From Aeromonas lacus (GTDB taxonomy: Bacteria > Pseudomonadota > Gammaproteobacteria > Enterobacterales > Aeromonadaceae), in assembly GCF_000764665.1 (NCBI RefSeq), contig NZ_JRGM01000131.1, forward strand, positions 1 to 64,000: a stretch of DNA of 64,000 nt, read 5' to 3'. How positions within the stretch are numbered: position 1 is the stretch's first letter; each line of letters starts with the position of its first letter. The notes beneath the pieces were generated by a model. It was not told the origin of the DNA. It saw only the letters and a list, made by a program, of their open reading frames with translations, and made no database searches. Positions 43,609 through 52,180 of the stretch are shown piece by piece. Made by a program: the position numbers and the translations under genes.

Positions 43609-45255
43609 TCAGCTGAACTGGTTGAACTCCTGGCGCAGCTTGCGAAAACGATCCTGTTGGGCGGGGTTGAGAGGGATGCCGTCGAGCATGTCCAGGGTGT
43701 CCTTGCACTCGATGCCAAACTCCGGGCTCTTGCGGTTTTTCTGCATCAGTTGCAGCAACACCTGAATTTTGTTGAGAGCCGCGCCGGTATTGGCGGGCGC
43801 GCGGCGCAGCGCCTCGCGAAAGTGACCGAGCGCCTGTTCCAGCTCGCCCGCCTGATAGGCCTTGATGCCCAGTTCGTTGAGCTGCTGGTAGCGCTGACGG
43901 CGCTCAAGCACTGTCTTGTCATCCCGGGTCGCCTGAATACAGGTGGTGAGCAGGTGATCCTCATCCTCGGCCAACAGGCTCTGCAGGCTTTCGGCATACT
44001 CGAACTCGCCGAGCTGATAGAGGGCAAGGATGGTCTCGCCGAGCAGGGTCGGGGGCATGGAGGCCGGTTCGTCGAGCCAGTTCTGGTTGGCGCGATAGAG
44101 CATCTTCTTGCCCTTGAGCAGCTCCCCCAGCGCAATCTGCACCCGCGCCTGACAGATCTGCTCGAACACCGGGTAGTTGAACTTCGACATCATCAGCGAA
44201 TCGCGGATGCGCGACAGGGCCGAGTTGACCTGCTTTTGCAGGTTGGCGATGTGGTAGCTGTCGTTGCTGTTGAGGGCGTAGAGGGTCAGGGTCTGGATAT
44301 AGGCCCCCAGATAGTGGGGGGTGCGGTGAATCGAGTTGCGCGACAGATCGATGAGAGAGAGCAGTACATCCTTGGCCTGAGCGTAATCGTGGCGCAGCAG
44401 GCACACCTCGGCCAGTCGGCGAGCCAGCTGGACTGACTGGGGCGAGATATCGACCGCCCGCTTGAGCTCCTGCTGGGCGACTTCATCGTTGCAAAGGGCG
44501 AGCTGGGACTCTGCCAGCCAGCGGTAAGCTTCCACCATCAGGGGAGTATTTTTCAGGGTCGCCTGCAGGTGGCTGACCGCCTCTTCATGGAGCCCCAGGG
44601 TGTTGCACGCCTTGCCCAGTGTCAGGCGGGCCCAGCTGTTCTCCTGGCCAGCCAGCAGCTGGCGCATCAGGGAGCGCGCCTCCTGAGCCTGACCCAGTTT
44701 GAGGTGAGTATCGGCCTGCAGACAGCGGCAGTAGTTGGCATAGCGCGGAACCGCATCGGCTCGCTCGGCGCAGGCGGTAATAAGCGCGGGCAGGTCATCT
44801 TCTGCCATGGCGCTAAAGACGTTGGCGAGTGCCTGACGGCGGGCGAGGGCCCGTTTGATGCGAAACGAGAACTGCTCCTGAGAGAAGGGCTTCATCAGGT
44901 ATTCGTCGGGCTCGGCTTCCAGCGCGCTCAGCACCATGGCGCGGGAGCTGTCGCCACTCACCATGATCACCACGCTTTGGGGAGGAACCAGGTGCTGATC
45001 CCGCAGGCTCTCCAGCAGCTGGCGGCCATTCTCGCCTACCCCCAGATCGTAATCGATGAGATAGATGTCAAAACTGCCCTTCTGGCAGCGGCGGCGCGCA
45101 TCCTCGGCGCTGTTGGAGAAGGTGATGTTGCTGATGCCGATATTGATCAGCATTGCCTTCATCATGACCTGAAACGAGCGCTGCTCGTTGACCATCAGAA
45201 TGCGCTGGGGCTTGGCTGGGCTTTTCTTTTCGGGCTCGGTATCCGGTATCTGCAT
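43609..45255 (-). CDS. Response regulator with C-terminal TPR repeats
   Basis: The 548-residue protein has a receiver domain (about residues 18-140) with [11 protein letters not shown], phospho-acceptor Asp in [16 protein letters not shown] and the switch Lys in [12 protein letters not shown]. About 400 helical residues with TPR-like repeats follow, for example [20 protein letters not shown] and [20 protein letters not shown]. No DNA-binding or catalytic output domain is present, so it probably acts by protein contact. No kinase is adjacent. ATG 45255 is preferred over TTG 45327. Confidence 0.85.
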   Translation of the reverse strand: MQIPDTEPEKKSPAKPQRILMVNEQRSFQVMMKAMLINIGISNITFSNSAEDARRRCQKGSFDIYLIDYDLGVGENGRQLLESLRDQHLVPPQSVVIMVSGDSSRAMVLSALEAEPDEYLMKPFSQEQFSFRIKRALARRQALANVFSAMAEDDLPALITACAERADAVPRYANYCRCLQADTHLKLGQAQEARSLMRQLLAGQENSWARLTLGKACNTLGLHEEAVSHLQATLKNTPLMVEAYRWLAESQLALCNDEVAQQELKRAVDISPQSVQLARRLAEVCLLRHDYAQAKDVLLSLIDLSRNSIHRTPHYLGAYIQTLTLYALNSNDSYHIANLQKQVNSALSRIRDSLMMSKFNYPVFEQICQARVQIALGELLKGKKMLYRANQNWLDEPASMPPTLLGETILALYQLGEFEYAESLQSLLAEDEDHLLTTCIQATRDDKTVLERRQRYQQLNELGIKAYQAGELEQALGHFREALRRAPANTGAALNKIQVLLQLMQKNRKSPEFGIECKDTLDMLDGIPLNPAQQDRFRKLRQEFNQFS

Positions 45256-45381
45256 CTGTCTGGTCGAGGCGCTACGGGCTGATGGGGAAAGTGTGCCACC
45301 AAAGCGGCTGAAGAGGCAATTAGCCAAGTTGTCGTTTGTATACCTTGCTCCGCTGCCATCGAGGGAGAAACGTCGGGAAAT

Positions 45382-45413
45382 AGAGAGGGCCCGGTTGTGG
45401 GCCCTCTCTTTTT
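45382..45413. terminator. Hairpin terminator after apbE
   Basis: AGAGAGGGCCC and its complement form an 11-bp stem with a six-base loop. The stronger T-run is on the plus strand, yet it lies at the 3' end of apbE on the minus strand. Confidence 0.75.
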
Positions 45414-46455
45414 ATTTTTTCTTCTCTGCCAGATAGGGGGCAAACTGGGGCGTGTGGATGGCCTGGAATCCCTTGTCCGTTTTGACGATGAGATAGACCG
45501 CAAGCTTGTGCTGTTTGGCAAAAGCCATCGCCTCAGTGGGGCCCATCACCATCAGGGCGGTATCGAGGGCGTCGGCCTCCAGCGCAGTGGGGGTGATGAC
45601 GCTTGCCGAGACCAGCTTGTGGGTGATGGGCTGGCCGGTAGCGGGGTCGATGATATGGGAGTAGCGCTGGCCATCGAGCTCGTAGTAGTTGCGATAGCTG
45701 CCGGCAGTGCTGAGTGCCATGCCGTTGGGGATGACGATGTCGGAGAAGGCACCCGGCTGATCGGAGGGCTCGACGATGGCGACTCGCCACGGCGAGCCCT
45801 TGCTGTTGTGGCCCTTGCTGCGCACAGCACCCGCCACCTCGATGAGGTAGTTGTTGACCCCCTTGCTCTCGAGCAGGGCGGCGATTTCATCCGAGGCAGC
45901 CCCTTCACCGAGGGTGGAGAGGTCGAGATAGAGCTCTGGGATAGACTTCTCCAGCAGGAAGTGATCCCCTTGTGGCATCAGAGTCAGCTTGTCGATGCCC
46001 ACCTTGTGGCGGGCGGCGGCGATGGCGGCATCGTCTGGCCGTTTGATGGGGCGTTTGTCCGGGCCAAAGCCCCACAGATTGACCAGCGGCCCGACCGTGA
46101 CATCAAGCTTGCCATTGGTCAGGTGACCGGCATCGATCCCCTGCTGGACGATTTTGGCCATGGCCGCGGGGATGACGAACGGCGTCTTAGCCGGCCTCTG
46201 ATTGAAGCGGGAGATGAGTGAATCGGGGTCATAGGTGGAGATCTCGCTGTTCATCCTGGCCAGCAGGTTCTCCACCTCGCTCTTGAGCGCGGGTTCTCCA
46301 CCGGGGAAGGGATCGCTTAGGGTTACCACAAAATAGGTGCCCATGGTTTTGCCCTGAATGCGGGTTTGGGCTGGGGGCTCGGGTTGGCAGCCGGTGAGCG
46401 CCAGCAGCAGGGTCAGTAGCAGGCAGCGCAGGGCGGCAGCGGGGGTTATGGCCAT
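45412..46455 (-). CDS. apbE: FAD:protein FMN transferase lipoprotein
   Basis: The 347-residue protein has a lipoprotein signal ending LLLALTGC, then GKTMGTYFVV, DLSTLGEGAASDEIAALL, YSHIIDPATGQPIT and the metal-binding ADALDTALMVMG. ApbE attaches FMN from FAD to threonine residues of membrane redox proteins such as NqrB, NqrC and RnfG on the periplasmic side. The usual Nqr genes are not next to it here. Its start is one of two tandem ATGs. It is divergent from the azurin gene. Confidence 0.94.
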   Translation of the reverse strand: MAITPAAALRCLLLTLLLALTGCQPEPPAQTRIQGKTMGTYFVVTLSDPFPGGEPALKSEVENLLARMNSEISTYDPDSLISRFNQRPAKTPFVIPAAMAKIVQQGIDAGHLTNGKLDVTVGPLVNLWGFGPDKRPIKRPDDAAIAAARHKVGIDKLTLMPQGDHFLLEKSIPELYLDLSTLGEGAASDEIAALLESKGVNNYLIEVAGAVRSKGHNSKGSPWRVAIVEPSDQPGAFSDIVIPNGMALSTAGSYRNYYELDGQRYSHIIDPATGQPITHKLVSASVITPTALEADALDTALMVMGPTEAMAFAKQHKLAVYLIVKTDKGFQAIHTPQFAPYLAEKKK

Positions 46456-46729
46456 CATCAGCAGGTCTCTTGTTGGCGAAGGGCTGGTCGGGGCGCTAGC
46501 TTAGCCAAGGGGCTGGCGACGGGCGAGCCCTGCCCGGAGAAAATGGCGGAAAAAATTAAACAGACTTTGCTTATTCTGGTGAGCTGGCCCACAGCTTCGG
46601 GCTAAATTCATAGCCGATTGAATACAGACGAGTAAAATAAAGGTCGATTTTGACAGCATCTTTGCGGCCATTCTTGAAGCAGTGTTGCGCAAACCTGTTG
46701 CCATTCATTGCCAATCAAAGGAGAAGATA

Positions 46730-47173
46730 ATGAAAAAGGCGATTACCCTGCTGTTTCTGAGTACCCTGGCTGCCCCGGTACTGGCCGATGAGTGCGCATT
46801 GGTCATCGAGGGCAATGATGCCATGCAGTACAACCTCAAGGAGATGAGCGTACCTGCGACTTGCAAAGAGGTAACCGTCACCCTGAACCACACCGGTAAA
46901 CTACCGGTTACCGGCATGGGCCACAACTGGGTTTTGGCCACTACTGCCGACTATCAGGCCGTGGCGACTGCCGGGATGAGCGCAGGTGCCGAGAACAACT
47001 ACCTGCCCAAGGATGACCCCCGCGTACTGGCTCACACCAAGCTGATTGGCGGTGGCGAGAGCACCAGCGTGACCTTCAAGACCGACGGTCTGGCCGGCAA
47101 GGATCTCACCTTCTTCTGCTCCTTCCCTGGTCACTTTGCCATGATGAAGGGTTCCTTCAAGGTCGGCGGATAA
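46730..47173 (+). CDS. azu: Azurin, periplasmic blue copper protein
   Basis: The 147-residue precursor has a 19-residue signal peptide ending APVLA. The mature protein has the azurin disulfide pair (DECALV and PATCKEV) and the type 1 copper ligands in GHNWVL (His), FFCSFPGHFAMM (Cys, His and Met). It carries single electrons in the periplasm, for example in nitrite reduction or peroxide defence. AAAGGAG lies eight bases before the ATG. No obvious FNR-type site was seen in the 270-base divergent spacer. Its need for copper ties it to the cus region 12 kb away. Confidence 0.97.
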   Translation: MKKAITLLFLSTLAAPVLADECALVIEGNDAMQYNLKEMSVPATCKEVTVTLNHTGKLPVTGMGHNWVLATTADYQAVATAGMSAGAENNYLPKDDPRVLAHTKLIGGGESTSVTFKTDGLAGKDLTFFCSFPGHFAMMKGSFKVGG

Positions 47174-47189
47174 CCGGCTCTTGAATGCA

Positions 47190-47213
47190 AAAAGCCGGGC
47201 ATGCCCGGCTTTT
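47190..47213. terminator. Terminator after azurin
   Basis: AAAAGCCGGGC and GCCCGGCTTTT form an 11-bp stem with a two-base loop, followed by CTATTTA. Confidence 0.85.
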
Positions 47214-47292
47214 CTATTTAGCTATCTCTCTGAGAGAAAATGAGAAAGCCTTGAACGAGGCCTTTGTTAGGCAAACAAGAAGATGCACGGAA

Positions 47293-47496
47293 ATGCAATT
47301 AGTAAAATGGGTTCTCAGTTGTTGCTTGTTACTGGTGTGTACCATCGCTTTGGCGGCAGAACCTCCGGTAAAGAAAAGTCGTAGTGGTATATGTCATCCG
47401 AAAGGGGGGACTTATTACAATCGAACTAAGCATTATATCCCTTATGACACAATGCAAGCATGCCTCGACAGTGGAGGCCGGGTTCCTAAGCGTTAA
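47293..47496 (+). CDS. Small secreted Cys-containing protein of unknown function
   Basis: The 67-residue product has a signal peptide (WVLSCCLLLVCTIALAAE) and a mature part of about 45 residues, SGICHPKGGTYYNRTKHY then YDTMQACLDSGGRVPKR. It has two cysteines that could form a disulfide. The GICH...YY.RT...ACL.SGGR pattern recalls short modules at the end of some secreted nuclease-like proteins, but no family is named with confidence. The ribosome site is weak. It lies in an AT-richer islet with the next gene. Confidence 0.6.
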   Translation: MQLVKWVLSCCLLLVCTIALAAEPPVKKSRSGICHPKGGTYYNRTKHYIPYDTMQACLDSGGRVPKR

Positions 47497-47501
47497 TAAA
47501 A

Positions 47502-47981
47502 TTAGAGCCAGAGTGAAAACTCAGCCAAGTCATAGCATTTGACATTTTTAGTCGAGCATTTTTTCGCCTCAGACTTTAACCATTCAAATGCGGCTTTTTT
47601 ATGACCCTGACCCTCAATCAAAATGATGACATTTTGTTCAGGTGCTTTGTTTGCGCTTTGTAAAAAGAAAGGGAACTTACGGTCTACAGAACCGGAAACT
47701 TGCTGCTGATGTGGCTCAATGCGGGTTAATCCATCAATAGGATGGTTAATCACAAAGGCACTAATTGCTTTAAGCCCATAGAGATCTTCGTAAGGAACTC
47801 TGCATTTGAATGTTTTGGTATTAACTAGTTTATTATCCTCAACATAACCAAATTCATTCAAAATCTCTCTAATTCTTTTCTGTAGTTGTTGATTACTTTT
47901 TTCTTCTTCAGTGGTGAGTTCTGGTGGTGTTTCGAATCCATCAAATGTGTATTGCATAGGATCTCTCATCACAAAAGGCAT
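47502..47981 (-). CDS. Unknown protein, possible restriction-nuclease-like fragment
   Basis: The 159-residue soluble protein has a helical N-terminus rich in Glu and Gln. A later part reads GSVDRKFPFFLQSA and then NVIILIEGQGHKKAAFEWLK. That order (a K-P-F strand, then a hydrophobic strand with EGxG and a helix) resembles the ends of some PD-(D/E)xK restriction enzymes, but a full catalytic PD...ExK set is not evident. The gene is AT-rich compared with its neighbours. The start is uncertain between 47981, 47969 and 47957. It converges on the small secreted protein. Confidence 0.55.
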   Translation of the reverse strand: MPFVMRDPMQYTFDGFETPPELTTEEEKSNQQLQKRIREILNEFGYVEDNKLVNTKTFKCRVPYEDLYGLKAISAFVINHPIDGLTRIEPHQQQVSGSVDRKFPFFLQSANKAPEQNVIILIEGQGHKKAAFEWLKSEAKKCSTKNVKCYDLAEFSLWL

Positions 47982-48050
47982 GAGAGACCCATATTACTCC
48001 GAGATATATAACTTTCAATATTTGTGAGTGATTTTTAACCGCAGCAGATC

Positions 48051-48614
48051 CTATTTGAGAACACCTTGCAGGGTAAAGAAGGCGATGGTGCTCTTCTTCT
48101 GGCAGTCGAAGTGAATGCTCTCCTCGCCACTCACGACCAGCGTTTCGTTGATAGCGACTACTTGCCCCTGCACCGTGAGCTGGCCGCTCAGCAGATGGCA
48201 GAGGTAGGTTTTCTCTGGCTCGAGGGTAAGGGTCAGGGGGAAGGGGAGGTTCAATACCCGCACGTTGGCGGCAATCCTGTCCGGGTGGTAGATAAGCCCG
48301 AGATCGGTAACCTCTTTTTTCAGCAGTTCGCAGTGGGTCTCCTCATCACCGCCGAAATGGGCCGCTTCAAAGGTGGCGTAGGGGTGGCCGTTGAGCACAA
48401 AGCCGGCGCCGCTCACCGGCAGCAGAATGCGCTGATAACCCGGAAAGGTGGAGAAGCGGCCGGCCTCCTTGATGGGGGCGGAGCTGAGCCGGTAGTCAAA
48501 GTCGAGCTTGTCGAGGCTCGCTCCCTTGGGGGAGATGAGGATCTGGGCTGTGGTGCCCTGCTTGTTTTTCCAGGGCATCTTCTGGTGGTCAGACTCTTTG
48601 ATCAGGGTGATCAC
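48051..48614 (-). CDS. HutD family cupin-like protein
   Basis: The 187-residue protein has the HutD pattern MPWKNKQGTTAQI near the start, FDYRLSSAPIKEAGRFSTFPGYQRILLPVSG, and a second beta-rich half with NLPFPLTLTLEPEKTYLCHLLSGQL. HutD often accompanies histidine use genes and has been proposed to limit urocanate build-up. No hut genes are adjacent here. GTG 48614 is chosen because GAGGAA precedes it by six bases and the residues before it are not conserved in the family. Confidence 0.85.
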   Translation of the reverse strand: MITLIKESDHQKMPWKNKQGTTAQILISPKGASLDKLDFDYRLSSAPIKEAGRFSTFPGYQRILLPVSGAGFVLNGHPYATFEAAHFGGDEETHCELLKKEVTDLGLIYHPDRIAANVRVLNLPFPLTLTLEPEKTYLCHLLSGQLTVQGQVVAINETLVVSGEESIHFDCQKKSTIAFFTLQGVLK

Positions 48615-48632
48615 GGGCACTTCCTCAGCATG

Positions 48633-48671
48633 AAAAAACAGAGGGAGCCTGGGGGGTTGGCCCCGGCTCCC
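48633..48671 (-). terminator. Terminator after yceH
   Basis: GGGAGCC...GGCTCCC with an inner GGGG/CCCC stem, followed by TGTTTTTTC on the minus strand. Confidence 0.85.
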
Positions 48672-48701
48672 TGACAAATAGAAAGATGGAGTGGCAGGGT
48701 A

Positions 48702-49361
48702 TCAGCCCTGACCATCCAACGCCGCCAGCCGGGCTTCCATGGCGGCGAGACGGCTCTTGAGCTCGCTCACCTCCTGCTCCAGATCGCTCAGGCGATCCGC
48801 CGCAGGAGAGGCATAGGCTGCCGCCGGAGCAGACTCCATCATCGCCTGAATATCCACTTCACCGCTAAAGAGGTGGGCGTAGCGGGATTCGCGCTTGCCC
48901 GGTTCACGCGGCAGTTTTACCACATAGGGGCCGCGCTCGATGAGCTGGGTCAGCACCGCATCCACTTCGGTCACGTCATCAAAACTGCACAGTCTATTGG
49001 TGCGCGAGCGCAGCTCACCCGGGGTTTGCGGGCCACGCAGTAGCAGCTCGCAGATGATACCGAGCTCTTGAGCGCTGAATTTGAGTTCGCCAAATTCGGT
49101 GTTGCAGAATCTGTGCTGATAGCGGGGCACCCGGGCGTTGAAACCGGCGGTATTGACCACCAGTCGCCGGCGGATCAGTTCGTCAACCACGGCGCGGATG
49201 TCGAGCTCGGCAAGCTCCAGCACCGGTTCGCGGTTGCTCTTCTGGTTGCAGGCATTGACCAGTGCATTGAGGGAGAGGGGATATTGATCCGGGGTGCAGA
49301 TCTCTTTTTCAATCAGGCACCCGATGACACGGGCCTCCAGCGGGCCAAGTACTAACTCCAT
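48702..49361 (-). CDS. yceH: YceH family (UPF0502, DUF480) winged-helix protein
   Basis: The 219-residue protein has the two winged-helix halves of Yce[44 protein letters not shown] at the start and [29 protein letters not shown] in the middle. It ends in a heptad coiled-coil ([22 protein letters not shown]). The family is widespread in gammaproteobacteria and has no settled function. A DNA-binding role is plausible from the fold only. Confidence 0.92.
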   Translation of the reverse strand: MELVLGPLEARVIGCLIEKEICTPDQYPLSLNALVNACNQKSNREPVLELAELDIRAVVDELIRRRLVVNTAGFNARVPRYQHRFCNTEFGELKFSAQELGIICELLLRGPQTPGELRSRTNRLCSFDDVTEVDAVLTQLIERGPYVVKLPREPGKRESRYAHLFSGEVDIQAMMESAPAAAYASPAADRLSDLEQEVSELKSRLAAMEARLAALDGQG

Positions 49362-49541
49362 TTCCTACTCCCTAGCAAATCGCGATATCAAGAGCCCCTA
49401 TCTTAGCCATGACCTCTGCTCCGTCCAGTTTTGTCAGCCATTTTTGCGAGCGTGCAGAGGGGTTGGTGAAACCGTCGCCAGCAGGAGGAGCCATTTGATT
49501 GCTATTTCTTGGCATGGAGTGAGGTTGAGTGGGTAATGAAA

Positions 49542-49563
49542 AGCCCGGCTCTCTGGCCGGGCT
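49542..49563 (-). terminator. Terminator after the DUF465 gene
   Basis: AGCCCGG and CCGGGCT form a stem, followed by TTTTC on the minus strand. Confidence 0.8.
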
Positions 49564-49604
49564 GAAGGATAAGTTGCTTATCCTGATATTCGTCGAGGCA
49601 TCTA

Positions 49605-49817
49605 TTATGGATGTTGCTTGAGGATTTCGTATATCTCCTCTTTCAGTTTAAGTTTCTGTTTTTTCAGATCCTTCACCTCGGAGCTGTAGTCACTGGCGTG
49701 ATGCTTTTCCAGCTTCCTAATCTCCTCATCCAGGTCGTTGTGCAAGTCAAACTTCTTCTGGAAATGGACATCACTGCTCTTCAGTCTCGAGATGAGTTCT
49801 CTGTACTCTGGGAACAT
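49605..49817 (-). CDS. DUF465 (YdcH-like) small coiled-coil protein
   Basis: The 70-residue protein is all helix with alternating Lys and Glu, containing FDLHNDLDEEIRKLEKHH and LKKQKLKLKEEIYEILK, which match DUF465. Family members are small cytoplasmic coiled-coil proteins of unknown role. Its ATG at 49817 has GGAGG about seven bases upstream. Confidence 0.88.
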   Translation of the reverse strand: MFPEYRELISRLKSSDVHFQKKFDLHNDLDEEIRKLEKHHASDYSSEVKDLKKQKLKLKEEIYEILKQHP

Positions 49818-50051
49818 GTAATGGAGCCTCCTTGGTTTCGTTTGATTGTGCCTGTAAGACCAAGCTACCCCTTAGCGACGGTGATAAACGTGATCATGAT
49901 CGAATTTAGGGGCAATGATTGGATATACTTGAAAGGCTATTTTTAAGGCATTGAATTGACTAGGAATAAATGAGTTTTCAATTCAAGCTATGGGCCAAAA
50001 CGTGGCTCGGATCACATCACTGGCATGATGCCGGCGAGCGGCAGAGAGCAA

Positions 50052-50073
50052 AAAGGGGCCTTGTGGCCCCTTT
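50052..50073 (-). terminator. Terminator after the MATE operon
   Basis: AAAGGGGCC and GGCCCCTTT with loop TTGT, followed by further Ts on the minus strand. Confidence 0.85.
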
Positions 50074-50089
50074 CCTGTGATGAGGGGAA

Positions 50090-50701
50090 TCACCCCTTAT
50101 CCTTGTCAGTCTGATCTTTCTTCTTTTTCTTTTCAGGCAATGGTTTGCCGTCGCGATGGATAACCTTGCCCGCTTCGAAGCCGATCTGGGCGGCCAGTTC
50201 TTCAAGATCCGGCGACTTGGCCTGATCGCCAACTGCGTAACGGTAGTTGGCCACCGAGAGGCGCTCGGCCACCGGGGTATTGGCAACAATCGGCTCACGC
50301 CAGCCCTGCCCGATGTGGGCCACCAGAGTGCCGTTCATCAGCAACTCACCGATGATCTCCTGAGTCGGGTTGCCCTTGCCGTAGGTGAGCCCCTGCGGGT
50401 GCTTCTTGCCTGTCAGCGGCTCATTGCTGGCGGGGATCAGCTTGGTGCGGATCAGCCACTTGGGATTTTTGGTGTTACCCACCGCTTTGCCGGTCTGGTA
50501 CTCGTTGATCTTGATGGTCTTGATCATCTGGGCCATGAAATCCTTGGTCAGCGCCTTCTGGGCCTCGCTGCTCTCATCGATAACGATGGGGGCCACATAC
50601 CAGGTCATGGTGGCTTGAGTCTTGGGGGCTGCGGGCGCGGTTTGCGCCATGGCCAGAGGGCTGAGCAGCAGGGCAGTCAGCAAGAGTCCGATTTTCTTCA
50701 T
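50090..50701 (-). CDS. Periplasmic protein of unknown function
   Basis: The 203-residue protein has a signal peptide ending SPLAMAQ, a folded region with WYVAPIVIDESSEAQ, LIRTKLIPAS and VAHIGQGWREP, and a very basic tail of Lys and Asp (EKKKKKDQTDKDKG). No family is recognised. It begins 11 bases after the stop of the MATE transporter gene and ends at a clear terminator, so the two probably form an operon. Confidence 0.75.
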   Translation of the reverse strand: MKKIGLLLTALLLSPLAMAQTAPAAPKTQATMTWYVAPIVIDESSEAQKALTKDFMAQMIKTIKINEYQTGKAVGNTKNPKWLIRTKLIPASNEPLTGKKHPQGLTYGKGNPTQEIIGELLMNGTLVAHIGQGWREPIVANTPVAERLSVANYRYAVGDQAKSPDLEELAAQIGFEAGKVIHRDGKPLPEKKKKKDQTDKDKG

Positions 50702-50712
50702 TCTGATTCCGC

Positions 50713-52059
50713 TTATGTTTCAACTAGGATTTTGTTTTGCCAGCGACGACTGCGCCAGCGCCAGAACATGGCCAGACCGCGAACCCACTCGTCGCAGGCG
50801 AGCGCCAGCCAGATGCCTACCAGTCCATAGCCCTGCATGATACCAAGGAAATAGGAAAGGGGTACGGCAATTCCCCACATGGAGAGCAGTGCCATGTAGA
50901 GGGGGAAGCGGGCATCACCCGTCGCGCGCAGGGCGTTGATCACCACCAGATTGAAGGTGCGGCCTGGCTCGAGGATGAGGCTGATGAGAAAGAGCTGCGC
51001 CACCTGAGTGATGATGTCGGGGTCATCGGTAAAGAGGCTGATGATGGTGCGGCCATTAAGCGCCGCCGCCACGGCGATGACGCAGGTGACTGCAAGCCCG
51101 AGCTTGAGGCTCTTGAGCAGCTGTTGATAGGCGCGGTCAAACTGTCTGGCGCCCGCCAGATGGCCGATGATGATCTCGTTGCCAAGGCCGATGGAGAGGC
51201 CAAACAGCAGGATGAACAGGCAGATCTGGAAGAAGTAGGATTGGGTTGCCAGCGCCTTGTCGCCAAGCAGACCGACAAAAGCGGTCACTACCATGAACTG
51301 CAGCATCCAGGAGAGGTTCTCGCCGGCGGCAGGCAGGCCGATATGGAGCACCTTGCCCAGCATCTCCCGGCTTGGGTGAACGATGTCGCGGATCTTGAGG
51401 TGGATGCCGGTTTTGCGGGCCACCAGCCAGACCAGCATCACCACGCCCACCAGACGCCCGGCCACGGTGCTGATTGCAACCCCGGCCACGCCCATCTGGG
51501 GCAGGCCGAACCAGCCGTAGAGCAGCAGCAGGTTGCCGACAAAGGTGATGAGGTTGACGATGAGAGTCACATACATCGCCTGACGGGTATGGCCGTGGGC
51601 GCGCAGAGTCGCCGCCAGACAGAGCGCCGCCGCTTCCGGCAGCAGGCAGAGACCGATGATCTGCAGGTAGAGGGTGCCATCGCTCATCAGGTTGGCTGGC
51701 AGGTTCATCAGCGCCAGCATGGTGCTGGCGCCCGCCATGACTCCGACGGCCGCCACCAGACCGATCAACAGGTTGAAGCCGATGGCGGTGTGGATCACCA
51801 CCCGGCTGCGCTCCCTGTCACCAGCCCCCAGATACTGGGTGATCACCACGCTGGTACCGATACTGACGAAGCTGAACAGGGTGATGGCCAGATCGAACAC
51901 CTGATTGCCGACCGCCAGCGCCGCTACCCCCTGATAGGAGACATGTCCCACCATGAAGGTGTTGAGTGCGCCGGTCAGAAAGTGGAGGGCGAGATCGATA
52001 AAGAGCGGCCAGGTCAGCGCAAAGAGCGTGCCCGGGCCTGCGTGGGATTGAGTTTGCAT
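50713..52059 (-). CDS. MATE family efflux transporter
   Basis: The 448-residue protein has twelve hydrophobic segments and the NorM/DinF-type pattern TWPLFIDLALHFLTGALNTFMVG at the start, VGNQVFDLAITLFSFVSIGTSVVITQYLGA, and in the second half GLPAAGENLSWMLQFMVVTAF. MATE proteins export cationic drugs or metabolites using sodium or protons. ATG 52059 is chosen because TTGGAC precedes it and the first helix then follows closely; a longer start at 52110 adds 17 polar residues. The substrate is unknown. Confidence 0.92.
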   Translation of the reverse strand: MQTQSHAGPGTLFALTWPLFIDLALHFLTGALNTFMVGHVSYQGVAALAVGNQVFDLAITLFSFVSIGTSVVITQYLGAGDRERSRVVIHTAIGFNLLIGLVAAVGVMAGASTMLALMNLPANLMSDGTLYLQIIGLCLLPEAAALCLAATLRAHGHTRQAMYVTLIVNLITFVGNLLLLYGWFGLPQMGVAGVAISTVAGRLVGVVMLVWLVARKTGIHLKIRDIVHPSREMLGKVLHIGLPAAGENLSWMLQFMVVTAFVGLLGDKALATQSYFFQICLFILLFGLSIGLGNEIIIGHLAGARQFDRAYQQLLKSLKLGLAVTCVIAVAAALNGRTIISLFTDDPDIITQVAQLFLISLILEPGRTFNLVVINALRATGDARFPLYMALLSMWGIAVPLSYFLGIMQGYGLVGIWLALACDEWVRGLAMFWRWRSRRWQNKILVET

Positions 52060-52141
52060 GGCATGTCCAACAGCTGGGATGGCACGATCTGGTGCCATCT
52101 GGTCGGGCATTTAACACCAAGCGCGGAGCGGGTGCAATCCT

Positions 52142-52162
52142 TGGCCGGAGACTCTCCGGCCA
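52142..52162. other. Perfect hairpin after the SulP gene
   Basis: TGGCCGGAG and CTCCGGCCA form a 9-bp stem with loop ACT. No T-run follows on either strand, so it is an unusual terminator or an RNA-stability element. Confidence 0.5.
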
Positions 52163-52180
52163 GAGGAGCTAGCCGGCGGA

